A stretch of 64,000 bases of DNA from contig OU744448.1 in assembly GCA_916610825.1 (NCBI GenBank), positions 7,798,650 through 7,862,649 of the forward strand, written 5' to 3'. This DNA comes from Haliclystus octoradiatus (lineage: Eukaryota > Cnidaria > Staurozoa > Stauromedusae > Haliclystidae). Shown one piece after another: positions 28,871 to 54,700 of the stretch; the stretch's first letter is position 1, and the number at the start of each line of letters is the position of its first letter. Both the position numbers and the translations under genes were made by a program. The notes beneath the pieces are model-generated. The model worked only from the letters and a program-made list of their open reading frames with translations, was not told the origin of the DNA and did not search any database.

Positions 28871-29613
28871 TCTAATTAAATAAAAGCTGATAATAAACAG
28901 AAACAACTAACTACAATAGATAATAAAATTAACAACCAGTAGAACAGGCAACAGTTGCACAACAGACGCTAAACTTTGCTTGACGCTTTCAATTTTTGAA
29001 GTGCAGGCGCGTGGTGAACGCTGAATGGCGGTCTGTTGAATAGATTTTCAGAACGAGGCATTTTAGGGAAAGCATAACCCTCGAAACAATCACGCCCCAC
29101 AACATGGACATTTTTGTCAAAAATAATGGAACTCTAATAATAAATGAAATGTTCTATGAAGATCATACAGTTGCCTTTAGCAACGTTGTACAATGTTATT
29201 TCAATATAACACAACTTTCTTTCTCGTGACTGACAACCTATGATTTCATGATTTAACAATTAAAATGTGAATTCAAATCTTGAAAGACCTTAAACATTTC
29301 GCACATTAATTAGTGATGGGATGAATTCAAAGACTTATTACATGCCTGTATTGTTGAAAAATATCGCTTTTCAACTTTCCATGACTTTTAGAGAGCAGTA
29401 ACGTTTTTGGGAAATGAAATTGTTATGACTTCGGAGGGTCGTCTCCGACTCACATGACTAAACCTCGTTGTGGTGTGGAAATATTGTTCAACTTTTCCGA
29501 TTTTCTGGTTCGAGTTTGTTATGTGAGCAGAAATGCTGCAGGATGAAGTAGATTTTGTAAAGGTCGACTTATAATTTGTGCTCAAACATTGATGTCTGCC
29601 TTTTTCGGTGGAG
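28871..29613. promoter_or_regulatory. Shared upstream region of calnexin and the SLC36-like gene
   Basis: 743 bp between divergent start codons. The part nearest calnexin (28980-29045) is GC-richer and holds an ERSE-like site. The transporter side holds the start of an overlapping upstream ORF. The antisense frame at 29388-29675 spans the transporter start and is probably a shadow. Bidirectional activity is inferred from the layout. Confidence 0.55.
29010..29028 (-). promoter_or_regulatory. ERSE-like site upstream of calnexin
   Basis: On the minus strand: CCATT, nine bases, CCACG. The ER stress response element is CCAAT-N9-CCACG, bound by NF-Y with ATF6 or XBP1. The spacing is exact and the CCACG half perfect; the CCAAT half has one mismatch. 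It lies 140 bp upstream of the calnexin ATG, which suits an ER chaperone. Confidence 0.5.
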
Positions 29614-40963
<11,350 letters not shown>

Positions 40964-41052
40964 TTTTATAGATATATTGAATTAAATTTTATTCATCTTT
41001 ATATATATATTGAACACTTTTGTAAGTAAGAAATTTGCTACTACGCACAAAA

Positions 41053-41058
41053 AATAAA
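41053..41058 (+). promoter_or_regulatory. Probable AATAAA polyadenylation signal of the SLC36-like gene
   Basis: A canonical hexamer about 90 bp after the stop codon, in AT-rich 3' flank. Other AATAAA-like hexamers nearby are possible. Confidence 0.5.
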
Positions 41059-41307
41059 ATATGTCATTGTTCTAATGTAGTACAGTATTGCGTTAACTGA
41101 CAGTTGAATAATACTAGTATAAGGAGCTATATTAGATATATGAGTTAATTGATGATTAAAATATATATATTTTATATTTGAGATTGATATAGTAGAAGAT
41201 TAAACCATACTTTTCTATTCAAGGTATGTATCTCATTTATGTCTTCACAAAAAATGCTTGTCATAAACTTATGTCACAGGTTACACAAATATGACATAGT
41301 TAGTATC

Positions 41308-41360
41308 AGGTGGTGGCCACTATAGACAGGTGGCTGCTTGATAGAGTGACCTTTATGCAC
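41308..41360 (-). mobile_element. pogo-like MITE fragment
   Basis: GGTGGCCACTATAGACAGGT and AGAGTGACC are the middle of the CAGTSAAACCTG family. Confidence 0.5.
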
Positions 41361-41369
41361 TGTGACATC

Positions 41370-41546
41370 CAGGGTCCGACTAAAGATTCAGCCTTCTGGA
41401 ATCCTCTTAGGGGCATTTCAACATTTTCTTCTGGATATTTTTGAATAAGCTTGATTAATAAATCATAAAAATATCAATAATCTTCTGAAATTCCTCTAAC
41501 CTTCCGGAATCTAGAATTCAAGGATTCCCACTTTTGTTTGACCCTG
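41370..41546 (-). mobile_element. hAT MITE family, full-length copy
   Basis: Ends CAGGGTCCGACTAAAG and CACTTTTGTTTGACCCTG, 177 bp, with the family interior (CTTCTGGAATCC and CTTCCGGAATCTAG). No 8-bp duplication can be seen. Confidence 0.8.
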
Positions 41547-41892
41547 ACGAAGTTATCTAAACGCCCGCGTTCTTCTTTACCCAACACAGTCAAATATGTG
41601 AATGTGACATGTCGGATTGTATAGCAGTAGCAGTGGTAACCTTTAAATAAATATTGATTCATTGCAAATGTATAAACGTCTTAGTTAGTGAAACCTTAGC
41701 TCACAATCATTATCGCCCTTTTCGTTGACATTTGTTCAAGTGTTTAAAACGTTTGTTGTGTTTTTATGTTTACTTTCACTATTTTTCATGACTTGTTTTA
41801 GGTAGTTGAAAAACTCACATTGAGGATTGTTATTTCTTTACTACGTATTATCATTTTGATTGCAAAAAGAGGTATTTGACGTCCCCTCTGTG

Positions 41893-42015
41893 AAATCAGT
41901 TCATGAAAAAGTCCAAGAAAATTTTGTAATTTAACGTTCATGAACTTTTTAAAAGATGTTTGTAAATAGTTCACAAAAGTTCATGAACTCAACACATTAT
42001 TTCGCTGAGGCTGTA
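41893..42015. repeat. TTCATGAA foldback repeat, copy 2
   Basis: CCCCTCTGTGAAATCAGTTC on the left and AACTCAACACATTATTTCGC then TGAGG on the right, with three TTCATGAA cores. Confidence 0.6.
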
Positions 42016-42724
42016 CCTTACATTTGAATAAATGATGAAAGTATCGATCACCATGCATAGACAGGTGACCTGTAGTGGTAGAGGTTAAGCTTGATAGAAA
42101 ACGAAAATGATATCGTACGAGAGCCATTTAATAGTTTCAGCCTGTCCTCTTTCATCTATTGTTGACTAATTGTATGTGTGTTTCTGCTGCAAGGTCATGT
42201 GTAAAACTGCATCTCTCCTTTTAACATCAATAAGACAGTGGCGGATAGACTTGATTTGTCCATTATCATAACAGAGCTACACTAAGTATATTTGTCGACT
42301 ATAATGTCTCTATCCCACAAGTACTCATTTGATTGTAAATGGTGTATCTTCATACAATCAACGCAATGAGCAATGCGCTGCAACCGTGATCTGATGAGGC
42401 ATCATGAGTTAAAACCTCATTAAAATGTTTTATTTGTAACAAGAACTGTCATCTATAATTATTAATTAATTATTAATGTATAATTATTATTCCAAATTAT
42501 GTGTTATGTGAGTGATTCATATTTCAGATCCAAATTGTCAAACCATTACAAATCATAAATTATTTTAAGATAATTTTGAGCAAAATACTGATTGCTAGAT
42601 ATATTATATTATATAAATTCAAATTATAAAAATCAGTAACTGTGCTATATAAATTTGATATGTATTAACTAGAAATAATGAAACTTTACATACTGAATAT
42701 GATATGTGGCACAATTCTAATTGG

Positions 42725-45700
42725 TTAATTTTTCATTGATTTTAATTGCTTCATCAATGCGTTATTTTCTTCTTTAATATTTTTTAAATCTTTTGTAATC
42801 GATTGTAGGTTTTCATTACATTCTTCTTGATTTGAACTATCGATTTGTTCTTCGATATCTCGAATTTCACGCATAATACTACCAGTTTCTTCTACCATTT
42901 GAACAAGAGATCCAAAATTCTACGAAAGAAGACATGGAAACTTGAAAGATATACAGTGAAATCGGTATATAACAGCAAGCTACTAGAGGTAGATAAATTG
43001 ACCACTACAGACAGATAAATAAGCATTGGTGAGATGACAATTATAGCAGACACGAGAATTCAAATTTTGAAAATACTCTGAAATCTAGAATATCTAGAAT
43101 ATCAAGATAAATTTTCACGAATAATAGTGGGAAGATGAAATAAATAGAGTTTTACAAGGGAAAATATTGTCTGAAATAAATCAGAAAATTCTCATGTCTT
43201 ATTTTAAACAAGTGGCCGGCGTATATGAACCCAGGATATGAATTGTTGAGGTTCAAGAGTTTCAACAATGCAGAGAAGAGACGAAAATGCAAAATTACAA
43301 TTCCTATCTAGTTTTCTGTTCAGATATTACATCACAGATATGTGATGAAATATATAAGTTCCAGAACATCATCCTTACATTATACAGAATACTTACGTCA
43401 TGAACAGACGCTAGTAATTTATATGACTTTCGACTAAAATCATCTTTCTTTGCATCCTAAACAAAACAAATACCAGTAATACATTATCTCATCATATCAA
43501 TTCAAAATCCCATGCAAAGAAGTTCTCTAGACAACATCACAGAATAATGTAATTAGGTAGTGTATCATAGAATAAATGCGATTATGAATTAACAGAGGTG
43601 TACAGCACACGTACAGGAGAAGGAATCGAATTCATCCATCTCCTGTAGAAGTATCAATATTTCAACAGGAGTCGGACTGGAAGGAATTTATTGAAAAACA
43701 GAAGTACGGTACGTGTCAAAGCCAGAGTCTTTGAATGCAATCCTTGTAATTTCTTTATAAATACCGCAAAGTTGAAAATTACCTAGATATTCCAACATAG
43801 AAGTTGGATTGGCTATATATTTTACATTAATTTATATTTCATTCTTTTACTAATGATAAAATGGAGTCAAATACTATACATTCATTTCTGTGACTTTACG
43901 TTTCACGCGTTATGCGAGAAATGAATGTGTAGTCTTTGACTCCATTTTATTATTAGTATTCACGCTCTGTCAATCACTGGCATTGAGCACTATTATCTGC
44001 TGATAGACAACTATATGTCATTATTATTATTTCATTCTTTTATTAATTTACTTTGTATATTTCTCCGTTTGCTGAATTTTGCGTTAATAAATTAGATTCA
44101 TTTTCAGGCTTTTTGATCAACTTTATTTCATTTTCTTAAAATTACAGACATTTTATGAATAGTTCACGAATTTCATGAACTTATCACAAACAATTGATTG
44201 GAAATGCATTCATGTGAAATGGTACACTCCTTCAATTTAATTCGCAAGGGCTTGCAGGGGCATGTTTGTTAGAAGTGACACTTCCGTGAAAGATTTATCA
44301 ACATTTTACATTAGCAAATTTTATATAATATTTCGGAGATTCATATCTGTTATACAAACCTTGAAAAGAAGTTCATCAGCTTCAGTAAATGTCCTGTCAA
44401 GTTTGCCAGACAAAAAGTTAATTGCTTTTTGCAAATTCCTCGTATCAAGTAATACCTGCAGCAAACACAAATAATATTTAATGGGTAGATAATGAACCTA
44501 TAACTTAGTTATATTATACAATTGTTGGATATAAGCTATATTTCAAATTAAAATTTTGTACCCCTGCGAAAAACAGTTCAGGAGTTCATGAACAATTCAT
44601 GAACAGTTCATGAACGCTAAATGGCTCCAATCTTCCTGAACTGTTCATGCTCCTGAACTGTTTTCGCAGGGGTTACACCAAAGAAGTCCAAGAAACTTAG
44701 TTCCCTGCATAATATAGTTTCTGAAGTTGAGTTGACATTATGATGTCAAATGAATGCTGACTGAGAACTGAGAACACTGACTGCCTATAAAGTGTAACAC
44801 ATTCAAATCCAAGTCAAACTTGCCAATGATTAATGTTGCATTATCCAAATTTTCATTTATCCGAAATTGTTTATAAAGGATTTTGACTAGAAAATAATGT
44901 ATAGGGTTTCAGGTCAGGTTGCAGATAAGCGGGATTTCTTCCTACCCGAATTGCATTCAAGAGGATTACACTGTAACAGACTTATGTTTGATTTCGTCTA
45001 ATACAAGTTGCAGCAAAAAGTATGTAATTATTGTGATATACAAATGTTCAAACCCACTTTTTGAATGTCATCTTTTTGACGCTTGATGTTTGCAACAATT
45101 TCAAGGATGCGTTTTGTGTATGATGATCTATTGACATCTTTTGACATTTGCTCATATTCAACAACCTGAATAAGAAATATTGTGAAATTAATAAGCAGAG
45201 TTGTGAACCTATGACTAGAGAACCTTTCGTTCATACCATTTATATATTGTGCTTCCCATTCATATGCACATACATGTATGAAAGAGCTGGATTTATGTTG
45301 TATGGAAATATGGAAGAGCAATAAGGATTTATAACATTTGCTTATCAGAAGAGCAATAAGGATTTATAACGTTTGCTTATCAGAAGAGCCATTAGGATTT
45401 ATAACGTTTGCTTATCAGAAGTTGTGGATAAAAAAACCTATATAATGATCCTGATCACAGTGAAATAATTCATAAGTTCATGAATGTCAAAAACTTTCAG
45501 GAACAGTTGACAATAAATTCTTCTGCGTTTGTGAACAGCTGTGAAAAGTTCATGCACTGTTTATGGACAATTCCATCTCGGTTCGTGAATAGCTGCAAAC
45601 AGTTCATGAACTGGTCCATCGATGTGAAATTGCCCTAATTCTCATGAACATTACATGAACTGTTCATGAACTTTCATGAACATTTGGGCAATTTCACGTC

Positions 45701-48700
45701 TATGAACTCATGAAATTATCTCACAATGGGGATTTGCCTGGGATTGAAGTGGTTTTTCAACCTTTGTGCGTCTCCCAGCACTTTCAATGTTGATAGAATG
45801 CTTGCTATACAGTCCATGAAAAACGACAATTCTCCCCTGTTATATTAATTTCGTTTAATTAGCTGTTGTAATTATATATTGTAACTAACTGTTTAATTGT
45901 TTAAAATTGGATGTAATATGTAATAATTTTATTTCTGTAATGTAAATTACGTGATCTGTGTCAGTCGTTAAAATTGTTAGAAGAAAAAGGTCATTATTGA
46001 AAGTATTCCGTATGGACACATAAGGTATGCCTAATTCACTACACATGACCACACCTTGTAAAACATCGCTTATTGTCATTATTAATTGTTATTTTATCTT
46101 AATCTTAGTAAAACCAGTATTATAGTAACAGTACATTTGAGTACTTATCATTGGAAATAAAAGTTGAAAATATTGCTGCGATTTTACCAAGTCCACGACT
46201 GATCAATTGCGACCTCAAACAAGGATATTCATTTATCCTGTAACAGTCCATACTTTTTGGTCTATATCACATTAATCGTAGTTAACGTGGTAAGCTTCAT
46301 ATCACAAAAATATAATATCTAATTCTTGGTACTATCATAACTTCTCACTAGTTGTTTATGTAATTCTTCTTTCTCTCTGGTGTCATCAGCTACGTCCTTC
46401 ATTTTGATTCTGAGCTGCTTGATTTTTCCAACCATTACTTCAAGTTCACTCTACAGTGGATGGCAAAGATACAAAATAAGATTTGAATATGTAATGAATA
46501 ATCCCAACCCGAAAGAAGAGGTAAGCAATGGTCAAGTAGAGGACTTCTTCTGATAACAGCCACATCACATCTTCAACTGATCTGTTGAAATTGATCTGCA
46601 GTGTCACGGCTGAGATTAATAGAGATAGAAGTAGAAGAGTGGTACAGATGCCTTCGGTAGGGCGTTACCGTCTCAATTACTTTACATCTTCAACAAGTAA
46701 TTCGAGTGAGAAAGTACAGTAAGCAACGAAAAGATAATTTTAATTCAGAGTTACTGTGCAATCTTTAATTAATAGATTCTATCAAATTAAGGTTGATAAT
46801 CTAAAAAATCCACTCAAATGAAAGCTGTAAAATTGAGCAAGTTGTCAACTACCGATCCAATCTTTTTTAAATTGAAAATAAACACTAGAGGGTAGAAATA
46901 TTGCAGTGGCGTTGTCGTACTTCGTATTATTATTATTGACATTTACGTCTTAACAAACCTCTCGTGTTTCTGTTTCATCTTTCAATTTTCTTATTTCATC
47001 AACCATTGGCTTGCGTCGCTTTTCCCACTGACCAGCAAGATTGACCAATCGTTGGCTACTGTTCTCTATAACATCCTATTGTTGGCATAACAAATGTGTT
47101 ATATGTCAATAATATATCTTACTAAGCCTGCAATCTTTGATGTAAAGTGTTAAAAACAACTTCAGACCTACGTCCAACAAAAGTTGGAATCCTGGAATCC
47201 TAGAATCCTAGAATCCAGAACGTTAGATCAAATTCAGAATTATTTTGACATTTTCAATGATTCATTGGTCAAACATCAACAAAAATACAGGAGAAAATGT
47301 TGAAATGCAAAATGTTTTATACTCTTTGTATAGTACTCTGCGGGGTACTATTCGTATAATTCTGTTTCCTGATTTTCTAGTCAACCAAAGCTAAGATCAC
47401 TTCACTACAATGTGGCACAGCAAGTATGTTGAACAGATTCATTACAATTGCATTGCTTAAAATTCATAGCAAAACTTAATCCATGGGTGCAATATGGCAT
47501 ACTTTTCATGAACAGTTTATAAAATATTTGGAAAATTCATGAAACATATGCTTATGTACTACCAGTATGCATGAAATAAAATCACAATTCAGAAAGTTCA
47601 CTAAATGCAACGGTTCGTGTTAGAATCAACATTTCAGTGAAGTTTGGGATTTTGCTTTGTTCGATAATCTTATTTAGAATTTTAATTATTTTCAAATCTT
47701 CAATTGGTTTTCATTTTGGGGGACTCAATCTCATTTTATTTATTAAAATACACTTAAATTTGCAATAAGTTCCCACTTCTTGCTAAACTGAAAAATTGGA
47801 TTTTTCACCGATTGTTGATTCTGACACGAACCGTCACAAATGGTCAGGAAGATTTCCAGGGGGAAATCCTAGCTGATGACAGTTATTAGACTAACATAAA
47901 TTGCAATTGGAATTACAACACTGCACAATTAACAAAGCCAACACATTAAATGCTTACCTCAAGCTTTTTGATGTTATCAGCAGCATCAGGCAATAATTCA
48001 ATGGCTTTCTTTTTCAAACGATATGTCATTTCTTCTTCTTTGTTTTTATTAGCAATCGAAATCTCTTCGTCTACAACCTGTAAATATCAGTATCAAAATA
48101 AGATTGAAACAACAAATCTGTTTATAATCTCCTTTGTAAAAATACCAAAGACATCATAACGTCAACACTTAGCAGCATAACGTCAGCATGACGTCTGGAC
48201 TCATTATGTCAATATTTGTTATTACTGTACCTGGATATGTGGATATCGAATGACGTGTGTGTATAATAAACAATAGGGTTGACTAATAAAAAATTAAAAC
48301 ATCTCATTTGTTGTACAGTACTATAGTGTAACCCGCTTTTGTGCAATTCGGATAAGTGAAATTCCCGCTCATCTGCAACCTGGCTTTGAAATCCGTTAAA
48401 CAATTTTTTGGTCAAGTCCTTGGTAAAAAATTTTGGATAACTGCAAATTTGGATAAATGCAATGAAAACCGTTGGCAATTTTGACTTGTACTTAAGCGGG
48501 TTACACTGTACTTGAATACTTTGCCAAGTTTTTAGATAAGTGTTTTTTGAGAAATGAGCATTTGAAAAAGTGATCTTTTAAATCTTGAAAAGCAGAGATT
48601 CAAAGTCAAGTATGTCAGTGTGTCCAACTTTCTGACACAACGAGTGAGCTGGATATGATCACGATAGCTATCGATCATTGTCCATGACAATGACAAATTC

Positions 48701-51700
48701 AAAAATGAGGTTGTTATGAACAAATACTCAATAAATGTGTATGATGTATATGTGCATAGCATAGTCATCAAGTCTTTTACCCAATAGGTGACCTTTTTAA
48801 CTTATAGATTACAGGTCTAGAAATGATCTATAATCAACTAGTACACAACTTAGAGTCAATCACATGCCAAAAATTATATAGAAACTGCGCATCGGAACTA
48901 TCTCCAGGCCCTTTTGTCAAAATTTACAATGTAATCTTGAAGTATTTCAATTTTTTACCCATTGCCCGAGTTAAACAAATCTCTTTCTATTATATGTTGA
49001 TAAAAAATAACATCGAATTCCTTTATCCAAAATTATTTTTGTATCATGTTTTACTTACTTGGCTGATTTGCGCTTTTCCCTGTTTGGTTTCTATCAATAT
49101 ATCATTGATTTTCTGATTGAGAATGGCAAGGTTTTCTTGTAGATCATTCAACTCATCTTCTTGTCTTTTCTTTCTTTCCTGTATAACACATTGGCACAAC
49201 TTGGTAAGTCAAACATGTTATAACAGTCACCTCTATACAGCGGCCACCTGTCTATAGTGGTCACTCTTGAAATGTCTAAAATTGTATTTTCTACTGAATC
49301 AAACATGTATATAAAGGCCATCTGTCTACAATGGTCAATTTATTCACCTCTAGTAGCTGGCTGTTATATACAGGGTTCACTGTATATGAAACTGTAACTA
49401 GTCAGCTGCAATGGATATAGACAGACTTCAGTAACATACCACAGTCAAACCTGTTTTGAAGATACCTCTATACAGAAGCCACCTGTCTACAGTGGTCACT
49501 TTATAATGTCACAAATGTAAATTTCTATTGTATTTAATTCCCATAGAAAAATCCAACCTTTAGTGGTTGGTAGTTGTAAGGTAAATAATTTCTTTCTTTA
49601 CATGCTGATTAAATAACATTTGATCAAATAGTAATTTCCAAGTTACTATGAATAATAATTGATATAACGACCACCTCTAAAGAGTGACTGATTACTTGTA
49701 GTTAAATGAAATTTTACTGAGATTAAACACTATCTTCGAATCCCGTTGCTTAGCTCTTTTGTTAACTGGCACAAAGTCTACTTGTAGACAAGCAATCTGC
49801 CTTGCTGCTGAATTGAGCACATGTAACAGCATGACCCTGTTAGTTCCTACTTCCTAGGACCCTAGATTAAGCCACTTATCAGTGCAATTCGGGACTATAT
49901 CGTTCTTTCGTTGCTTCAACGCGCCGCTGAATGGTTCAGGAAAGTTAATGAGGAGTTTATGCTTGTCGAGTGGTTTGTTTGATCTCTGACTGTATTTATC
50001 CTATGATCTGTTATGTCAAAGCCATTCATCTCAACAAATGATGTCTAGTTTGTATATTGACACAATTTTAATGCTGTTGCTATTGTTATTTGTTGATGTG
50101 GTTAATTTATTTGCTGCTGATAATTTACGCTGTTTATTATTTACTTTTCCCCCTCCCTTCTCATCCCTTGTTGGTTGACAAAGGTAAGTATAACTAGGAA
50201 TTCCACTGACTTAGCAGTGTGACTGGAGCTTGGTTGGTGGTGTCAGGTCTGCTATTGGTCAACTAGCTATTTTGTTTTGCTGCCAACCTCCCACCAAACA
50301 AGCACCTAGACCAAATTATTGTGATGTTAAGGATTGGAGATAAAGGGTTTAACTGTAGTATAGTCTATAGTGGTATTTCTAACACTATCCACATTATTAC
50401 TTGTTGAATGAGGTTTTTTACTGAATCAACCCTGTATATAATGACCAACAGCATAGAGTGGTCAATTTCTATACATGTCACACTACAGCTCTTCTATACA
50501 GGCTTCATTGTACCTCTTCTGTGTCAACTTTCATATCTTCTGTGGAAGTAGTAGTTGCTGTTGCTGCAGTTTCAGCTATCACCTTGGCAACATCTTCATC
50601 ATCCTTGAGCAAAAAAATAATATATTGCAATCAAAACTAATGTCAATTGATGAGTTCAAAATATGTGTATGTAACAATTATAATTATTTGCAACAGTTTT
50701 GTAAAGTTGAGAGCAGATAACATAAGAAAGACATCAAAATAATAGAAGCCATTTAGAATGAACAGAGCGATCATAAAATCTAAGCTCTGTAACGTCTTTG
50801 ATTCCTAGCCCAAAATTCATAGTAAGTCTATACATGTATGGTTATACAAATATATTGTGCATGGGGGGTAGGTCAGTGGCAGAGTGTTTGTACTTTGTGC
50901 GAGAGGCTGGGGTTCGATTCCTCGTCTGTGCAAATATGTTGTTTGTATTTGTCTGTAAATGTGTCTAATTTATATTTATGTCCCATACAATAAGAAAGCA
51001 TTTGTGACTATCAGTTATCATTATAAATGTAAATGGAATACAGTCCAACTTGCTTAATATCCCCCCTCTGGTACGGATGAAAAGCGGGACATTAAGCGAG
51101 GTGGGATATAAAGCGAGGTAGGATTATGAGAGTTTGTATGGAGAACGGAAAATAGAAATCAATTTTATGTGGGGATATTAAGCAAGGTGGGACATTAAAA
51201 GAGGGGATATTAACCAAGTTTGACTGTATTATTATATGTATACTCCAGTAATTCAACATGATTATGCTTGGTTAACATGGAACTGAAATTCAATCATAAA
51301 ACCAAGTTGAGTATTTAAACTTTAAGAGCAAAGAAGTGTTAAAGTAAACTCACTTTTGCAAATTGAAGTTTTTCAGCATGAGTAAACCGTGACCCTTTAG
51401 ATCCACTTCCTTTGCTGGTTGCTGAGCCTGAATTGAATTTTAGATTTCATTACTTCACATTGCAATATACCTAATCACAAAGTCCAATGTTGTATCAAAC
51501 ATTTTGGAAGAGCGATGGTTTGGAGAGGGTTATAATACACTCAATATTGCAGTAAAATGTCAAGTTGCATTATGAATTTTGAAAAACTGAAATATTACTG
51601 CAAACCTAGTGAATAGGGTACTTAATTCACAAAGCGCTGCTATTGTTCTCCCTACATGGAATGTGGAATCACAGCTTGAAGCAGACTAGAAGGGCTTCGA

Positions 51701-54700
51701 TATTTGCGGCCAAATTCTTCTTAACTAAAAAGCATTATAAATTGGGCAAGAATATAATTTTACATTATCAAAATTATGTGATGCCACGTTAAAAAATTTA
51801 AGAATCTAAGGCTAGGGTTATATGGACGCACCGAACTCAATTCGAATTAGGTGCGACACCGAATAGCATTAAATTCGCATTTGGGGTTATACAGACGAAC
51901 CAAATGTCGACGATGTTTAAAAACTGGCCAAAATGTCACGTGATAGGAAGTAGTTTTCATGGAATTATGCCGCATGGTTTGAAACCAGAGTGTTTTGTTT
52001 GCATTATTTTTCATTTTCAGCGATTTTTCCGTTCTATTTTGCCTATCTATAGTTTGAAACTTGTATGAAGTAGTAATCTCAAAGGTTTGCAAGCATTTTT
52101 ACGGGAGACAGTTTTTGTTCTAGCAAGGCATAGTACTCAGAGCAAATTGAATGCGAATTTCCATTTAGATAACGTATTATGACAAAAGCGACCCCAATTC
52201 TAGTGCTGATGCATTGTGATTGACTAGAAGAAAGCGTTTTTAAATGTTTTGAATCATGATTTTGGAAAACATCAGCTTCCCTGTCAGCCATCTTTCAATC
52301 ATATAAACAAGTCACCATAACGACTTCCCAAAAGCGATGTTCTTTCCATAGCATTGCCATGGAAACATTCTTTAAAATGATTTATGATTTGTACATCCCC
52401 CGGTTTATTGCCATATAAGGTAGATATAGGAGCTCAGTCACGGCACCGTGAGTCGAATGTATTTAGTTCGGTGCGATGATAGCTCGCTCGTATAACGCGG
52501 CGATGAATTTAATTCATGGAGAAGAGCTCCGCACGTCAAGCCTTGACGTGCGGAGCTAGCTTGACGCATTTAATGTTTTTCGAGGAATGTTGATGAACCG
52601 AATGATGTTATACGAAGCGCGCTATCATGAGATTTAATTCGAATGAATGAATCAATTGAGTTCGGTGCGTCCATATAACCCTAGCCTAAATTTATTAAAA
52701 TCTTTCCTAAATCGAGTGAAATGAGTTCTTGATGGTCATAACAGTATATCAGAAATAGCAAGGGTTTGTATAGAAAAGATTGAGAGCTTGCCGCTTGTGT
52801 CAAGCTGTGCTTGACAATTGAATCACTTGACCGCGTTTTGTGAATTGGGTTAAATAAACTACAGGCTTTCAAATTTAAAGATGCCTTTCAGTGGAATGAG
52901 AAGAATCTAGATTGGAGAGTCATTTAAGTATCCAATTTCAATCCAGTATTTTTTCAGTAGGTTACCAGTAACGATTCAGTATATCTGAAGTTCATTGTTG
53001 CATGCCAACAAGCCCTGTTAAATTTCATAGATTTTCCATGAAAAGTTCATGAACTTGTAGGTACAAAGTATGTATGTACATTGTTCACAAACTTCAATCA
53101 TCTAGATTTGATGCATTTCCCAGAGACAATTAAAACATTTATTTTGCTTGGCATACATACACAGCTTATTGTAGCATGTTGTTGATATGAAGAATCTCTG
53201 AGGCAGTGCCAAAATAAAAGATGCATAATAAAACATAGGTAATTGAGTGGTAAAATCCCAGTTGAAAGATTGTGACAATTCTGACCTGATAGACTGTCAA
53301 CCAATTGATCAAGAGTTACTTTGCCAGATTGCGAATCAACTTTTTGCTTAGCAGCTAACAACTGCATTTGGATCTTTTTCATTAGACGTGCTTTCTTCTG
53401 CTCTTTGTATTCCTTAGATAGATCAAAGTTAACAAAATGGCTGTGAAAACAAGCTAGCGATAAATATACCTTCCTTTCCAATAAATTGGCAATTGACCTT
53501 CAGCTATTCAATTAACACAATGTCAACATAATTATCATCATACAAACAATTTTAACAATAAATATTAAAGAAAACATAGAGATATGTTTCAAATAAAATT
53601 CAAGACTTGAAATTAGGGTCTGAAAACAATTAACAGCTGATGAACTTCATGCAATTTTGAATAGTTCTCGAACTCACATCCATTTCATGAACATTTCATG
53701 AACATTTCATGAACTTCAAGAATGATTATTTATGAACAGTTCATAAAAACTTTCTGAAATATTCAAGAACAATTTATTGAAAATTCATGAATTTCTTTTT
53801 AACTTTTTATGAAAGGCTTCCAAGAAGTGTTTCATTTCAAATTCTAGAATTTATTTTCAGGAGTACCGTAGCTTAAAGGCTGAGAGTCTATGAGCAATTA
53901 TGAGCGAGAACATGGATCAGGGTAGTAAAAATACATACCTCTTGTGATAACCTTGATGACATACCAGAATGATGCCATTCATTTTCCCATTCAGCAGCAG
54001 CAACATTCCTCAATGTGTTCATTTCAATTACTGACATTACTAAATCTTTTGACGAAGGGGGTTGGTCTGATATGATCTTCATGTATTTCCCATAATAGAC
54101 TTTTGCATCTGTGGACATGACCAAATCATTTAAATTTATTTTTAATTAATTTACTTTTTAAGTTTCTCATACAGTCAATATTGTATAATACGTTATCGTA
54201 CAATACGTTTTATAGCGTAATACGTTAAATTATTTTTGTCCTGGCCGAAAGGCGGTCAAAGTCAACTAATTATTATTGAATAACACGTTATCACGTAGTG
54301 CGTTTTATCCCACAATACGTTCCAGATAGTTGATCCCAAGAGGGTTTTTTATCACTTAGTGTGTTATTATTGTAATCTGATTCTTTGTGGCTGAGGTGTC
54401 GCCAATTAAAATTTAATCCGTGAAAGCATTAAAACCTACGGAAATCATTTTGCTTTCGGAAATGAACATGATTTTGTTTACATCTCTTTATGTAAACACT
54501 AGCCTATCAAATTTTACGAATAGTCTGAGTGATTGTTGAGATGTTGTTTGGCTAGAACCATTCATAAAATCTTCAAATATTTACATTGCAAGAATTGTAA
54601 TGTACGCGTGATGTCTGATTTTGAATAATAATTTATTATTCAAGAATTTAATGGTGATCAGCGAGGTGATATAAAAATCAAAAGATAAGCTTCAGACATG

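Larger units (their letters stand above)
40964..42724. other. Convergent intergenic region between the transporter and CCDC22
   Basis: No exon seen. It holds the transporter's probable polyadenylation signal, a pogo fragment, a hAT MITE and a TTCATGAA repeat. The rest is AT-rich and unremarkable. Confidence 0.6.

Noticed and set aside
50868..50936. Functional tRNA-Ala gene
   Set aside because: Acceptor strands are not complementary; more likely a SINE head or pseudogene.
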